Position numbers and translations under genes: made by a program. From assembly GCA_021789755.1 (NCBI GenBank), contig JAJYJD010000083.1, positions 1 to 12,464 on the forward strand: a stretch of DNA of 12,464 nucleotides, given 5' to 3'. The notes beneath the pieces were generated by a model. That model ran no database searches and was not told the origin of the DNA. It was given only the letters and a program-made list of their open reading frames with translations. This stretch comes from Bacteroidota bacterium (GTDB taxonomy: Bacteria > Bacteroidota > Ignavibacteria > Kryptoniales > JAKASW01). Positions 1 to 6,872 of the stretch are shown in pieces. Position 1 is the stretch's first letter. The number at the start of each line of letters is the position of its first letter.

Positions 1-361
1 TGCTTAGATTTAGTCCGTAGACTCCGAGGTCCATGAACAGGTCGCCACCAACAAAGGACGGCCACCACTTGAAGTTGACGTAATTCGTGTCGATGAACTG
101 GTAATGAGCCGTGTCGGGTAGGAAGACAGAACCAAGGCTGGAAAAATTGCCGGCGTTTTTTTGAGAGGTAGTAACTCCGCCTAACGCCGGGCCTGTGTTC
201 ATCTTGCCTGTGAGTTCCGGCGCCGCTGTTGCCTCGAGCGAGCCGGACCAATAGCTGTTAGCGCAAAAATTGCCGGGATGCTGTTGCGCAGCTACACTTG
301 ATGCAAGAAAAACAACAACTGAAGCGATCACCATGAACCGCTTTGAAGATTTGTGAATCAT
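1..361 (-). CDS. Secreted protein of unknown function, N-terminal part (runs off left edge)
   Basis: The reading frame opens with ATG at 361 and stays open for 120 codons to the window edge, so the C-terminus is missing. The start is supported by AAGGA (370-374 on the plus strand, read in reverse) with an 8-base spacer. Residues 1-25 form a signal peptide: basic start (K4, K7, R8), hydrophobic core (about 10-22), and V-A-A before Q26, a signal peptidase I type site. There is no lipobox. The visible mature part is rich in Gly, Ser, Asn and aromatics, with paired Trp near residue 100, and resembles a surface or outer-membrane protein without matching a family I can name. Secretion is well supported; the function is unknown. 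A long leader with a promoter-like site lies upstream. Confidence 0.75.
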   Translation of the reverse strand, partial: MIHKSSKRFMVIASVVVFLASSVAAQQHPGNFCANSYWSGSLEATAAPELTGKMNTGPALGGVTTSQKNAGNFSSLGSVFLPDTAHYQFIDTNYVNFKWWPSFVGGDLFMDLGVYGLNLS

Positions 362-381
362 GACGCTCGTCCTTCAACCGA

Positions 382-531
382 TCAACCGAAATAGAACCGC
401 ACCCCAAGTGCTTGAATGGATGCGACCGGTTTATCCGCACCCGTTCCATATTCCCTGATATTTTCGAGAAGCACCGGTCTGCGTAAAAGGGACAGCATAT
501 CGTTAGCAAACATTTTTGGCCCGTCCCACAT
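382..531 (-). CDS. Small 49-codon ORF in the leader of the secreted gene, possibly a fragment
   Basis: An ATG at 531 (alternative ATG at 513) opens a 49-residue frame ending in TGA at 382-384, 20 bases before the start of the secreted gene. An in-frame TAA lies just upstream (535-537). The C-terminal end, A-L-G-V-R-F-Y-F-G, resembles the last beta strand of an outer-membrane barrel. The ORF could therefore be the tail of a decayed barrel gene, a small upstream gene, or chance. No strong ribosome binding site is visible; a G-rich stretch precedes ATG 513. It has no signal peptide, which argues against an independent exported protein. Low confidence that it is translated. Confidence 0.25.
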   Translation of the reverse strand: MWDGPKMFANDMLSLLRRPVLLENIREYGTGADKPVASIQALGVRFYFG

Positions 532-543
532 CGTTTATTGATT

Positions 544-574
544 CAAAGTTGCTTGTCTGATCAGACAATGTCAA
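544..574 (-). promoter_or_regulatory. Promoter-like site with a perfect 16-bp palindrome as its spacer
   Basis: On the minus strand TTGACA (574-569) is followed by CAACTTTG (551-544). Counting from the TTG, the spacer is 20 bases, close to the Bacteroidota TTG / TAnnTTTG arrangement with one mismatch in the -7 box. Between them lies TTGTCTGATCAGACAA (553-568), a perfect palindrome, placed where a bound repressor would block RNA polymerase. It would drive the small ORF and the secreted gene to the left, giving a leader of about 175 bases for the latter. The palindrome is seen directly; promoter and operator roles are inferred. Confidence 0.4.
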
Positions 575-654
575 GTAATTCTCTTGCACTCCAGTGAAGA
601 AGATATACGAACCAATCAGCGGATGCACTCTGATTCCGTCTTAAGGACAGCATC

Positions 655-893
655 ATGAGGCCTTCGTCTGGCCACAAATGCCGGTAGCCTGACAGGGGAG
701 ATTTTCAACGTTCACGCGATGTCAAACCAGAGGCCGGTTTTGCTGTCGTGGCTGCTCGGGATGAGGAGTTGGACACGTGGCTCGAAACGGGCCGCCTCAT
801 ATTGTCACGTTTTGAAGCAAAATAAGCGAATAAGAAGCCGCCTCCGGCAAAGTTCCCGTGCAGGTTCGTGGAAAATCGTCGGGCCAGGGCTGG
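655..893 (+). pseudogene. Possible decayed gene remnant (nitroreductase-like?) in the long intergenic region
   Basis: AAGGA (643-647) stands 7 bases before ATG 655, but this frame meets TAG at codon 11 (685-687). It then stays open to TAA at 823-825, and its last 30 or so residues look protein-like (F-A-V-V-A-A-R-D-E-E-L-D-T-W-L). Another frame, from about 835 to 893, reads K-P-P-P-A-K-F-P and onward. Together these recall, weakly, the C-terminal region of Acg-type nitroreductases with an internal deletion. That resemblance is from memory. The rest of 575-972 holds no gene I can support; a 76-codon ORF at 719-949 overlaps this segment and lacks a ribosome binding site. Confidence 0.2.
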
Positions 894-972
894 CAGAGGT
901 GGGGCGTTACGATCTGTTTTTCTGGCAGGAGATCAGGCAAATCATGTAACAACATGTTAACTTTAGTTAGTC

Positions 973-1368
973 ATGCGAAAAAATCTTAGCAGGAAAATAA
1001 AAAAGGTACTCGTCGTCGACGATGAGAAAGCAATAACGGATTTGTTTTCCCAGATTCTGGGTAACGCGGAGTTTGAAGTCATGGCGGTTAATGATGGAGA
1101 AGAGGCTTTGAAGATCTTCGACGCATTCAAGCCGGACGTGATAGTGTCGGATGTTCATATGCCGAGAATCGACGGGGATGAACTCTACAGGCGTATCGTC
1201 GAAAGACAGCCGTCGTATACCAAAAAATTCATCTTCCTTACGGGCAGCAACATAGACACCAATCTTCAACATTTCCTTATCGCGACGGGTTGCGAAATCA
1301 TCGCTAAACCCTTCGACATACTTTATCTCTCCGAAATAATCAATAAGAAGATTGGAAATCCCGGATAG
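973..1368 (+). CDS. Receiver-only response regulator (CheY-like)
   Basis: The 131-residue protein is a single REC domain with no output domain. The phosphorylation machinery is complete: acidic pair D16-D17, phosphoacceptor D60 in V-S-D-V-H-M-P, switch T90, and K112-P113 followed by F. The usual switch aromatic before the Lys is replaced by Ile109, so signalling through that position may differ. Such proteins act as cytosolic phosphorelay carriers or bind a partner directly; no histidine kinase is nearby, so its partner is unknown. ATG 973 follows a weak leader without a clear Shine-Dalgarno; an 8-base palindrome AACATGTT (951-958) lies just upstream. The stop is TAG. thiL follows after 86 bases on the same strand, and co-transcription is possible. 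Confidence 0.9.
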   Translation: MRKNLSRKIKKVLVVDDEKAITDLFSQILGNAEFEVMAVNDGEEALKIFDAFKPDVIVSDVHMPRIDGDELYRRIVERQPSYTKKFIFLTGSNIDTNLQHFLIATGCEIIAKPFDILYLSEIINKKIGNPG

Positions 1369-1454
1369 TATCGCCCCGATCAGACCGAACTTCAGATGCC
1401 GGCGGCAAGATTTGATTTCCAGCGGGCATTGACTATTTTCTTCTAAGAGGCAAA

Positions 1455-2519
1455 GTGGATATCAAATTTACACCGGTTTCATCGCTGGGCGAGTTCGGCC
1501 TGATAGACAAATTCGCATCGCTCTCTGCACGTTTTTCAAACCCCAACATCCTCACCTCGATCGGCGACGATGCCGCCGTGTTGAAGACCACGGCAGGCAA
1601 TCTCTCGGTGATCACAACCGACATACTCGTCCAGAATGTTCATTTCGACACATCATACACGTCGATGAAACATCTTGGCAGAAAGGCGGCGGCGGTAAAT
1701 CTAAGCGACATTGCGGCAATGTCGGCTATTCCCACTGCAGCCTTCGTATCTCTCGGAATTCATTCGAACCTAAGCGTGGAAATGGTGGAGGAATTTTACG
1801 AGGCACTGACCGGCGAGTTCGGCAGATTCGGCTGCGCGGTGGCCGGCGGGGACACATCCGCGTCTCCAATCGGATTCATTGCAAGCATAACCGTGGCCGG
1901 CGAGGTCGAACCGGACCGTGTTCCGATGCGCGGCGGCGCCAGGGCCGGTGATATCGTGTGCGTTACCGGCGATCTTGGACGATCGCATGCCGGCCTCAAG
2001 GTTTTGCAGAGAGAGAAGAGCAGATACGTCGAGGCCGGACAGCCAGCAGATTTTCTTGCGAACTTTGAAGGATATGATTCTGCGCTCCAGAAGCACTTGA
2101 TACCCGAGCCGCAGTTGAAGTTGTCCAGGGACATAACCGACAAGATCAGAGTTCACTCGATGATCGACGTCAGCGACGGGCTCGTCTCCGATATGCTTCA
2201 CATCTGCAGGGCGAGCAGGGTATCGGCTTCACTCGATGAAGAGTTCATCCCGCTTGATCCCATCACGAAGCGAACGGCAAAGGAGTTTAACGAGGATCCC
2301 CTCGCCTACGCGCTCTACGGCGGAGAGGACTACGAGCTCATCTTCACGATTGCCGAGAGTGATTATCAGAAACTTTACTCACTCGAGGGATACATCAGGC
2401 CCATAGGAAGGATAACGGAGGGTGAACCGCAAGTGACGATAAAACGAACGAACGGATCGAACGAAACTTACACCGACTTCCCCTCATACCAACATTTCGC
2501 AAAAAGGAACAGGATCTAA
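1455..2519 (+). CDS. thiL: Thiamine-monophosphate kinase
   Basis: ThiL phosphorylates thiamine monophosphate to thiamine diphosphate with ATP, the last step of cofactor synthesis, in the cytosol. The 354 residues match the family length and show its ordered motifs: G-E-F-G-L-I (12-17), I-G-D-D-A-A-V (36-42), T-T-D at 54-56, V-N-L-S-D-I-A-A-M (81-89), G-G-D-T-S (131-135), V-T-G-D-L-G (169-174), I-D-V-S-D-G-L (236-242) and Y-G-G-E-D-Y-E-L (287-294). These include the Asp-rich metal and phosphate ligands of the PurM/ThiL superfamily. The start is GTG at 1455 after AGAGG (1446-1450). The spacer is short (4 bases), but an in-frame TGA at 1413 and the absence of any ATG in between leave little alternative. 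No other thiamine genes are adjacent. Its stop codon overlaps the stop of the convergent phosphodiesterase. Confidence 0.96.
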   Translation: MDIKFTPVSSLGEFGLIDKFASLSARFSNPNILTSIGDDAAVLKTTAGNLSVITTDILVQNVHFDTSYTSMKHLGRKAAAVNLSDIAAMSAIPTAAFVSLGIHSNLSVEMVEEFYEALTGEFGRFGCAVAGGDTSASPIGFIASITVAGEVEPDRVPMRGGARAGDIVCVTGDLGRSHAGLKVLQREKSRYVEAGQPADFLANFEGYDSALQKHLIPEPQLKLSRDITDKIRVHSMIDVSDGLVSDMLHICRASRVSASLDEEFIPLDPITKRTAKEFNEDPLAYALYGGEDYELIFTIAESDYQKLYSLEGYIRPIGRITEGEPQVTIKRTNGSNETYTDFPSYQHFAKRNRI

Positions 2520-3304
2520 CCTGCCAGTCTTCCTGCGATCGAGCTTACCAGCGCGGGATTGTCGGAGATAACTCCGTCGACTCCCATTCTGATCATTTTT
2601 TCTATCCTCCGCAGACCGTTCACCGTGTACACAAAGACGATAAGGCCGCGGGTATGGAATTCCTTCACCACTGTCGTGTTCAGGAAGAGATGGTTCAGTA
2701 CAACCCCCTGCGCGCCGTACTGCAAAGGAAACGAGCGCGGGGTCGGATTGAGATTGTGCCGATAGAGCGGGGCGAGCCGCAGGTGCGGCTTCCCGTAATG
2801 AAGGAGCCGGAGTGCCTCGAGATTGAATGAAGTGAACATCACCTCGTCGCTCATGTGATGGCGTTCCACCAACCTGATACACTTTTCGACAAGCGCGGCG
2901 ACGCCGTTGTGCCTGCGATGCTTCATCTCAATATTAAGCCTGACCTTCCCTTTCGCCAGCTCCAGAACCTCGTCGAGCAACGGCACCCTCTCTTCACGGA
3001 ATCTTCCATCGAACCAGATGCCGGCATCCAACGACCTTATTTGCGACGCCGGAAGCCTGCTGACAAGGCCCGTCCCGTTTGTCGTTCTCCCCAGCCTGTA
3101 GTCATGGAAAACGATGACCTGTCCGTCGGCGGTTAGCATGACGTCCATCTCCAGCATATTGGCACCGGCTTTCATGGCCTTCTCAAATGCCATCATGGTG
3201 TTTTCGGGAGCCGCTGCGGAGAAGCCGCGGTGAGCGACGTTAAAGAAGCGTACCCCGTCTCCAAAAAGTGAGTGAACCACCTTAAATCTGAGTCCACGGC
3301 TCAT
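2516..3304 (-). CDS. Glycerophosphodiester phosphodiesterase (GDPD family)
   Basis: This cytosolic-type enzyme hydrolyses glycerophosphodiesters to glycerol-3-phosphate and an alcohol, recycling lipid head groups. The 262 residues form one GDPD barrel: H25-R-G, P-E-N-T (33-36), the E52/D54 metal pair, H67-D68 as the second catalytic His region, an I-E-M-K motif near the middle, and G-V-D-G-V-I-S-D-N-P near the C-terminus. No signal peptide is visible, although many bacterial relatives are exported. The ATG at 3304 lies inside a degenerate 7-base repeat and lacks a Shine-Dalgarno. GTG at codon 9, preceded by an A/G-rich stretch, is a realistic alternative start. It lies 53 bases downstream of the lipoprotein gene and could be co-transcribed. 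It ends in TAG, overlapping the thiL stop by a few bases. Confidence 0.92.
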   Translation of the reverse strand: MSRGLRFKVVHSLFGDGVRFFNVAHRGFSAAAPENTMMAFEKAMKAGANMLEMDVMLTADGQVIVFHDYRLGRTTNGTGLVSRLPASQIRSLDAGIWFDGRFREERVPLLDEVLELAKGKVRLNIEMKHRRHNGVAALVEKCIRLVERHHMSDEVMFTSFNLEALRLLHYGKPHLRLAPLYRHNLNPTPRSFPLQYGAQGVVLNHLFLNTTVVKEFHTRGLIVFVYTVNGLRRIEKMIRMGVDGVISDNPALVSSIAGRLAG

Positions 3305-3356
3305 AGCTCATAGCCGCCATTTGCCAGCTATGAACTACGAGCCATGAGCTGTCATC
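3301..3356. repeat. Degenerate heptanucleotide tandem repeat, 8 units
   Basis: The gap between the lipoprotein stop and the phosphodiesterase start can be cut into eight consecutive 7-base units. The first two are identical (TCATAGC, 3301-3307 and 3308-3314), and the later ones vary (for example TACGAGC and CATGAGC at 3336-3349). The fifth base of the unit is A in all eight and the seventh is C in seven. The repeat overlaps the annotated ATG of the phosphodiesterase. Function unknown. Confidence 0.6.
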
Positions 3357-3357
3357 A

Positions 3358-4374
3358 TTATTTCAATCTCAGGCTTGATACCGCCTTCTCAAACGCGGGC
3401 AGGAAATCTTTCTGCATCTCAGTCGCCCAGTTAAGAGTCACCCTGATCCATTTGTTGTTCTTCACGACGAAGTAGGCACGGCTTTGAATGCCTCTCATCG
3501 TGGAATAATTGATCTGGTAAGCTTCCAAACCATCAAGCTGGATCTTCTTGGTGCCCGAAACGTTCGGATACTTGCCTTTGTTCTGGTCAAATACCTTCTC
3601 AACAGTCAACTTCTTGGCATCCAGAACGTCCACCTGGATCGTGCAGTCAACGCGATACCCCTGAACAATAACCGACGACTGCAGATCGCCGGAGGCTCCT
3701 TTCGGAGTCGCCGTGAAGTTGGCGGGGTACTGAATCGAAAAAACATCGTTCTGGTATGTGGCGAAGGTCGACGAAGGAATAAGATCTTCAGGCAACTGCT
3801 GTTTGGCAACGGCCTTCGGGATAATCTGGTAGGTCGTCTGCACGGTGTCGAAAATCGGAGCGTAACGTTTGAACTCCTTGTTGAAGCCCTGACACTCGTA
3901 GCCATATTCGATGCTGTCTGCGACAGCGAGGACGGCAGACCCATAAATTGTGTTCCTGTTGTCGATCCTCAACGCGTACGGTATTTTTACCGCGGGTATT
4001 CCGGCCAGCGTCGTTTGGACATCAGGGTCGATCTGTGCCTGTTGCTGTCTCAAATTGTCCTTGAATTGTTCCACGACATCCTGAAGTCTCTGCCCTCCGA
4101 TGTCCTGGGCATAAATATAAATTCTTACCCCGGGTTTAGAACTCGATGAAGGATCCGCGAATTTATTCCATGCATCTTGAGAGTTATAGATGTTCAGTTT
4201 GCCTGGTTCACTTGACTGCTGCCAATCTGCCGGTACACTTATGGCAAAAAGGTTCAGCGCGTCTCTGTAGCTCTGCAGAGGGGGCACCTCAACCGGTGCG
4301 CTCTTCTGGCAAGCTACGAAAGTGACCGCCAGGACAGTAACGATCAAAAACTCTTTAACAATTCTCGAATTCAT
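3358..4374 (-). CDS. Lipoprotein with two PsbP/DUF1795-like domains
   Basis: The 338-residue protein begins with a lipoprotein signal peptide ending F-V-A-C, so Cys22 would be lipidated and the protein held on a membrane facing the periplasm or the outside. GAGGAG stands 7 bases before ATG 4374. The mature part shows an internal duplication. One domain spans about residues 40-182 (A-I-S-V-P-A-D-W near its start) and a second about 212-338 (F-S-I-Q-Y-P-A-N-F). Each opens with a hydrophobic strand plus Pro and an aromatic residue, and each ends in a helix containing F-D or F-E followed by V-x-x-x. This is the pattern of PsbP-like/DUF1795 folds, which have no catalytic motif. A linker of about 25 residues joins the two. 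Substrate or partner unknown. The gene is divergent from the S46 peptidase and upstream of the phosphodiesterase. Confidence 0.75.
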   Translation of the reverse strand: MNSRIVKEFLIVTVLAVTFVACQKSAPVEVPPLQSYRDALNLFAISVPADWQQSSEPGKLNIYNSQDAWNKFADPSSSSKPGVRIYIYAQDIGGQRLQDVVEQFKDNLRQQQAQIDPDVQTTLAGIPAVKIPYALRIDNRNTIYGSAVLAVADSIEYGYECQGFNKEFKRYAPIFDTVQTTYQIIPKAVAKQQLPEDLIPSSTFATYQNDVFSIQYPANFTATPKGASGDLQSSVIVQGYRVDCTIQVDVLDAKKLTVEKVFDQNKGKYPNVSGTKKIQLDGLEAYQINYSTMRGIQSRAYFVVKNNKWIRVTLNWATEMQKDFLPAFEKAVSSLRLK

Positions 4375-4451
4375 TGTTGCGCTCCTCTATTTGGTATGCC
4401 GCACTCTTGTCCCGAAGGCCAGGGGCCCAATCGGCAATTCCTTCGGCTGCG

Positions 4452-4482
4452 GAAATATATCAATTTCGGGCAGAAATAACAA
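4452..4482 (-). promoter_or_regulatory. Promoter candidate for the two-domain lipoprotein
   Basis: On the minus strand TTG (4482-4480) and TATATTTC (4459-4452) are separated by 20 bases, one mismatch from the Bacteroidota TTG / TAnnTTTG pattern. Read as a sigma-70 site, it is TTGTTA, 17 bases, TATATT. The start codon lies about 75 bases downstream. This spacing equals that of the site at 544-574. Confidence 0.45.
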
Positions 4483-4485
4483 CAT

Positions 4486-4502
4486 TGAAAGCTTTCACGT
4501 GA
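4486..4502. promoter_or_regulatory. Two overlapping palindromes in the divergent intergenic region
   Basis: TGAAAGCTTTCA (4486-4497) is a perfect 12-bp palindrome, and TCACGTGA (4495-4502) is a perfect 8-bp palindrome sharing its last three bases. They sit just upstream of the minus-strand promoter candidate at 4452-4482, a usual place for a regulator. A regulatory role is only inferred. Confidence 0.25.
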
Positions 4503-4560
4503 GCGCCTGGAGCAAGGCAAAGTCAACATCCGGCCGGCGGGGGAGGAGGTCTCGCTCGCG

Positions 4561-4578
4561 GCAAATGTGATCATTTGC
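4561..4578. promoter_or_regulatory. Inverted repeat upstream of the S46 peptidase gene, operator candidate
   Basis: GCAAATG (4561-4567) and CATTTGC (4572-4578) are perfect inverted arms around a 4-base centre, TGAT. The site lies 63 bases before the ATG of the S46 peptidase, in the region where its promoter should be. No T-rich tail follows, so a terminator is unlikely. It could bind a dimeric regulator; no specific family is indicated. Confidence 0.3.
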
Positions 4579-4641
4579 GCAGACGATTTTCTCGACTAAT
4601 TCCCTTAAATTCGAAGCGACAAAAAAAACAAAGGGGCCATA

Positions 4642-6822
4642 ATGAAAAGTACCTTTGCAAGATCCGTTTTCTTTACCTTCACGGCAGCCCTAATTATGTT
4701 AGCAGGTTGCTCAACTTACCAGGCGACGAAGTCCTCGCCACAACTTTACTTCAATCCCGACACCGTTACCGCCAGCAACTTCGACAACGGCAAGATGTGG
4801 ACATTCGACTATCCGCCGATCAACGAATTCAGAGAAGAGTATAAGTTTTCGCCCGACTCGGCGTGGTTTGCTAAGACGCGTCTGGCGGCCCTCCGGCTGC
4901 CGGGGTGCTCGGCTTCATTTATCTCCGAAGACGGCCTCGTTCTGACGAATCATCACTGCGCCAGGATGGCGCTGGAAAAAGTCAATCGCCCGGGAGAAGA
5001 TCTTCCCGACAGCGGTTTTTATGCCGCGACTCTCGCGGACGAAAGAAAGGTCGATGGATTTTACGCGGACCAGCTGGTTCTCATCAAAGACGTGACCGCC
5101 GAAGTCCAGAAAGCTTTCGAGACCGGACCGACCGCGCGCGCGAAAGTAGCCAACGGGAACGCTGAAATGCGCAGGCTGGAAAACGAGTACCGCGCCAAGT
5201 TCAAGGAGTCCAACCCGGCTGACTCCATGATATTCCAGGTGGTGACTTTTTACAACGGAGGCCGCTATTCACTATACGGTTATCACCGGTATACTGACGT
5301 CAGGCTTGTGTTTGCTCCGCAGATGATCGTCGCATATTTCGGAGGCGATTACGACAACTTCACCTACCCACGTTACGATCTCGATTGCGCGCTGTTCAGG
5401 ATTTACGGCAATGACGGGAAACCGCTTCATACCAACGACTACTTCACCTGGAGTCAAAACGGAGCGCATGAAGGCGAGCCTGTGTTCGTCATCGGGAATC
5501 CCGGGAGAACCGGAAGACTTGTTTCAGTCGCACAACTCAAGTTCAACCGCGACTACGCCTACCCCTTTATTGTGCAGGTTCTCCAGCGAATGCAGGATAT
5601 GTACTCGGATTACATCGCACGGCACCCTGAGATGAAAATGAAGTACGAGAACAGACTCTTTTTCACCTCAAACTCATTGAAGGCATACACCGGTATGCTG
5701 CAAGGGCTCCGGGATCCGTACCTGATGGCAAGGAAAGAGGCGTTTGAACGTGGCTTCAAGTCCGAGGTGGAGAAGAACCCGGCTCTGGAAGAAAATTTCG
5801 GAAAAATATGGGAAGATCTGGCTAAAGTCGAAAAAGATAAATCTTCCATATTTGACAAGCATCTGGCGGGCGAGCTCTCCGGTTACGGTTCGTCGTCATA
5901 CTTCCGGTTAGCTGCAAAATTGGTGGACTATGCCAACGCAATGAGCCGCCCGGAATCTGAACGACCTTACGACATGAGGGGCGACAAACTTGCAACTTAT
6001 AAGTCAAAATTCTTCCCTTCAGATTTCGACCGCAGTTTCGAGAAAGAGCTCCTTGCGTTTCAACTGGGGAATTTGCAGTCCACACTCGGCGAGGGTAACA
6101 AAGCTTTCGATCAACTCCTCGACGGACGAACACCAAAGGATGCAGCCGAATATCTTTCCAGCAACAGCTCGCTAGGTGACAGCAGCAAGGTTGCCGCCAT
6201 GCTGGGTGAGAGTCCGAGCGTCATTTTGAATTCGACGGATCCGTTCATTCGATACGTTGTGGCGACAAAAGCCCAGAATGCCGAGATAGAGAACAAATAC
6301 GAGAGACTCTCCGCCGAAGAGACCTCGGACAACTTGTCACTCGGCAGGGCAATGTACGAGGTCTACGGCACATCCATTCCCCCGGATGCGACCTTCACAC
6401 TGAGAATTGCCGACGGCGTCGTCGAAGGATATCCTTACAACGGGACCATCGCTCCGCCCATGACGACTTTTTACGGGATGTACAACAGGTATTACGGATT
6501 CGGGAAGAAATATCCATGGAGTCTGCCGTCTGTCTGGCAGAATCCGCCGGCGGACTTCAATCTGAGCACGCCGCTTGATTTTGTGATGACAAGCGACATT
6601 ATCGGCGGCAACTCGGGAAGCCCGGTCATAAACGAGAAGCGACAATTCGTCGGACTTATTTTCGACGGCAACATCGAAAGTCTTCCAGGCAATTTCATCT
6701 ATGTTCCTTCGGTCAACCGTGCTGTCGCGGTCCACTCCGATGCGATTCCGCAGGCGTTGAAGTATATCTACCACGCCGACAGGATAGTAAATGAAATCAG
6801 GACCGGGAAGATTGAAGAGTGA
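4642..6822 (+). CDS. S46 family dipeptidyl peptidase (DPP7/DPP11-related), predicted lipoprotein
   Basis: S46 serine peptidases remove dipeptides from the N-terminus of oligopeptides outside the cytoplasm. The 726-residue protein has the full set of signatures: T-N-H-H-C with catalytic H105, D248 in Y-D-L-D-C-A-L-F-R-I-Y, and nucleophile S658 in G-G-N-S-G-S-P. Residue 676, 18 after the Ser, is Gly (F-D-G-N). DPP11 has Arg there for acidic P1 residues, whereas DPP7 has Gly, so a preference for hydrophobic or other non-acidic P1 is inferred. D675, the likely N-terminus binder, is kept. The Asp region reads F-T-Y-P-R-Y-D-L-D rather than the W-M-W-P-R-H-T-G-D of characterised enzymes, suggesting a separate subfamily. 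The signal peptide ends L-A-G-C (Cys23), predicting a lipoprotein. AAAGGGG precedes ATG 4642. It converges on the M20 dipeptidase gene. Confidence 0.95.
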   Translation: MKSTFARSVFFTFTAALIMLAGCSTYQATKSSPQLYFNPDTVTASNFDNGKMWTFDYPPINEFREEYKFSPDSAWFAKTRLAALRLPGCSASFISEDGLVLTNHHCARMALEKVNRPGEDLPDSGFYAATLADERKVDGFYADQLVLIKDVTAEVQKAFETGPTARAKVANGNAEMRRLENEYRAKFKESNPADSMIFQVVTFYNGGRYSLYGYHRYTDVRLVFAPQMIVAYFGGDYDNFTYPRYDLDCALFRIYGNDGKPLHTNDYFTWSQNGAHEGEPVFVIGNPGRTGRLVSVAQLKFNRDYAYPFIVQVLQRMQDMYSDYIARHPEMKMKYENRLFFTSNSLKAYTGMLQGLRDPYLMARKEAFERGFKSEVEKNPALEENFGKIWEDLAKVEKDKSSIFDKHLAGELSGYGSSSYFRLAAKLVDYANAMSRPESERPYDMRGDKLATYKSKFFPSDFDRSFEKELLAFQLGNLQSTLGEGNKAFDQLLDGRTPKDAAEYLSSNSSLGDSSKVAAMLGESPSVILNSTDPFIRYVVATKAQNAEIENKYERLSAEETSDNLSLGRAMYEVYGTSIPPDATFTLRIADGVVEGYPYNGTIAPPMTTFYGMYNRYYGFGKKYPWSLPSVWQNPPADFNLSTPLDFVMTSDIIGGNSGSPVINEKRQFVGLIFDGNIESLPGNFIYVPSVNRAVAVHSDAIPQALKYIYHADRIVNEIRTGKIEE

Positions 6823-6823
6823 G

Positions 6824-6872
6824 TCGGCAGTAGATAGAAATTAGAAGTCAGAAATAAGGAACAGGAGAAAAG
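6824..6872. repeat. Degenerate heptanucleotide tandem repeat, 7 units
   Basis: Just after the S46 stop codon, seven consecutive 7-base units can be cut so that every unit ends in G and six of seven end in AG (for example TAGATAG at 6831-6837 and AAGTCAG at 6845-6851). The unit sequence differs from the repeat at 3301-3356, but the period is the same and both fill a short gap between genes. Function unknown. Confidence 0.5.

Noticed and set aside
258..509. 83-codon minus-strand ORF overlapping the secreted gene start
   Set aside because: It overlaps the signal-peptide region of the better supported gene in another frame and has no family resemblance.
719..949. 76-codon plus-strand ORF before the response regulator
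   Set aside because: No ribosome binding site, Arg- and Trp-rich translation, and better protein-like signal in the other frames of the same stretch.
3301..3356. CRISPR array
   Set aside because: Units are 7 bases with no spacers, and no cas gene is present.
3484..4149. Long plus-strand ORF of 221 codons opposite the two-domain lipoprotein
   Set aside because: It lies wholly antisense to a gene with lipobox, ribosome binding site and domain structure, and its translation shows no recognisable domain.
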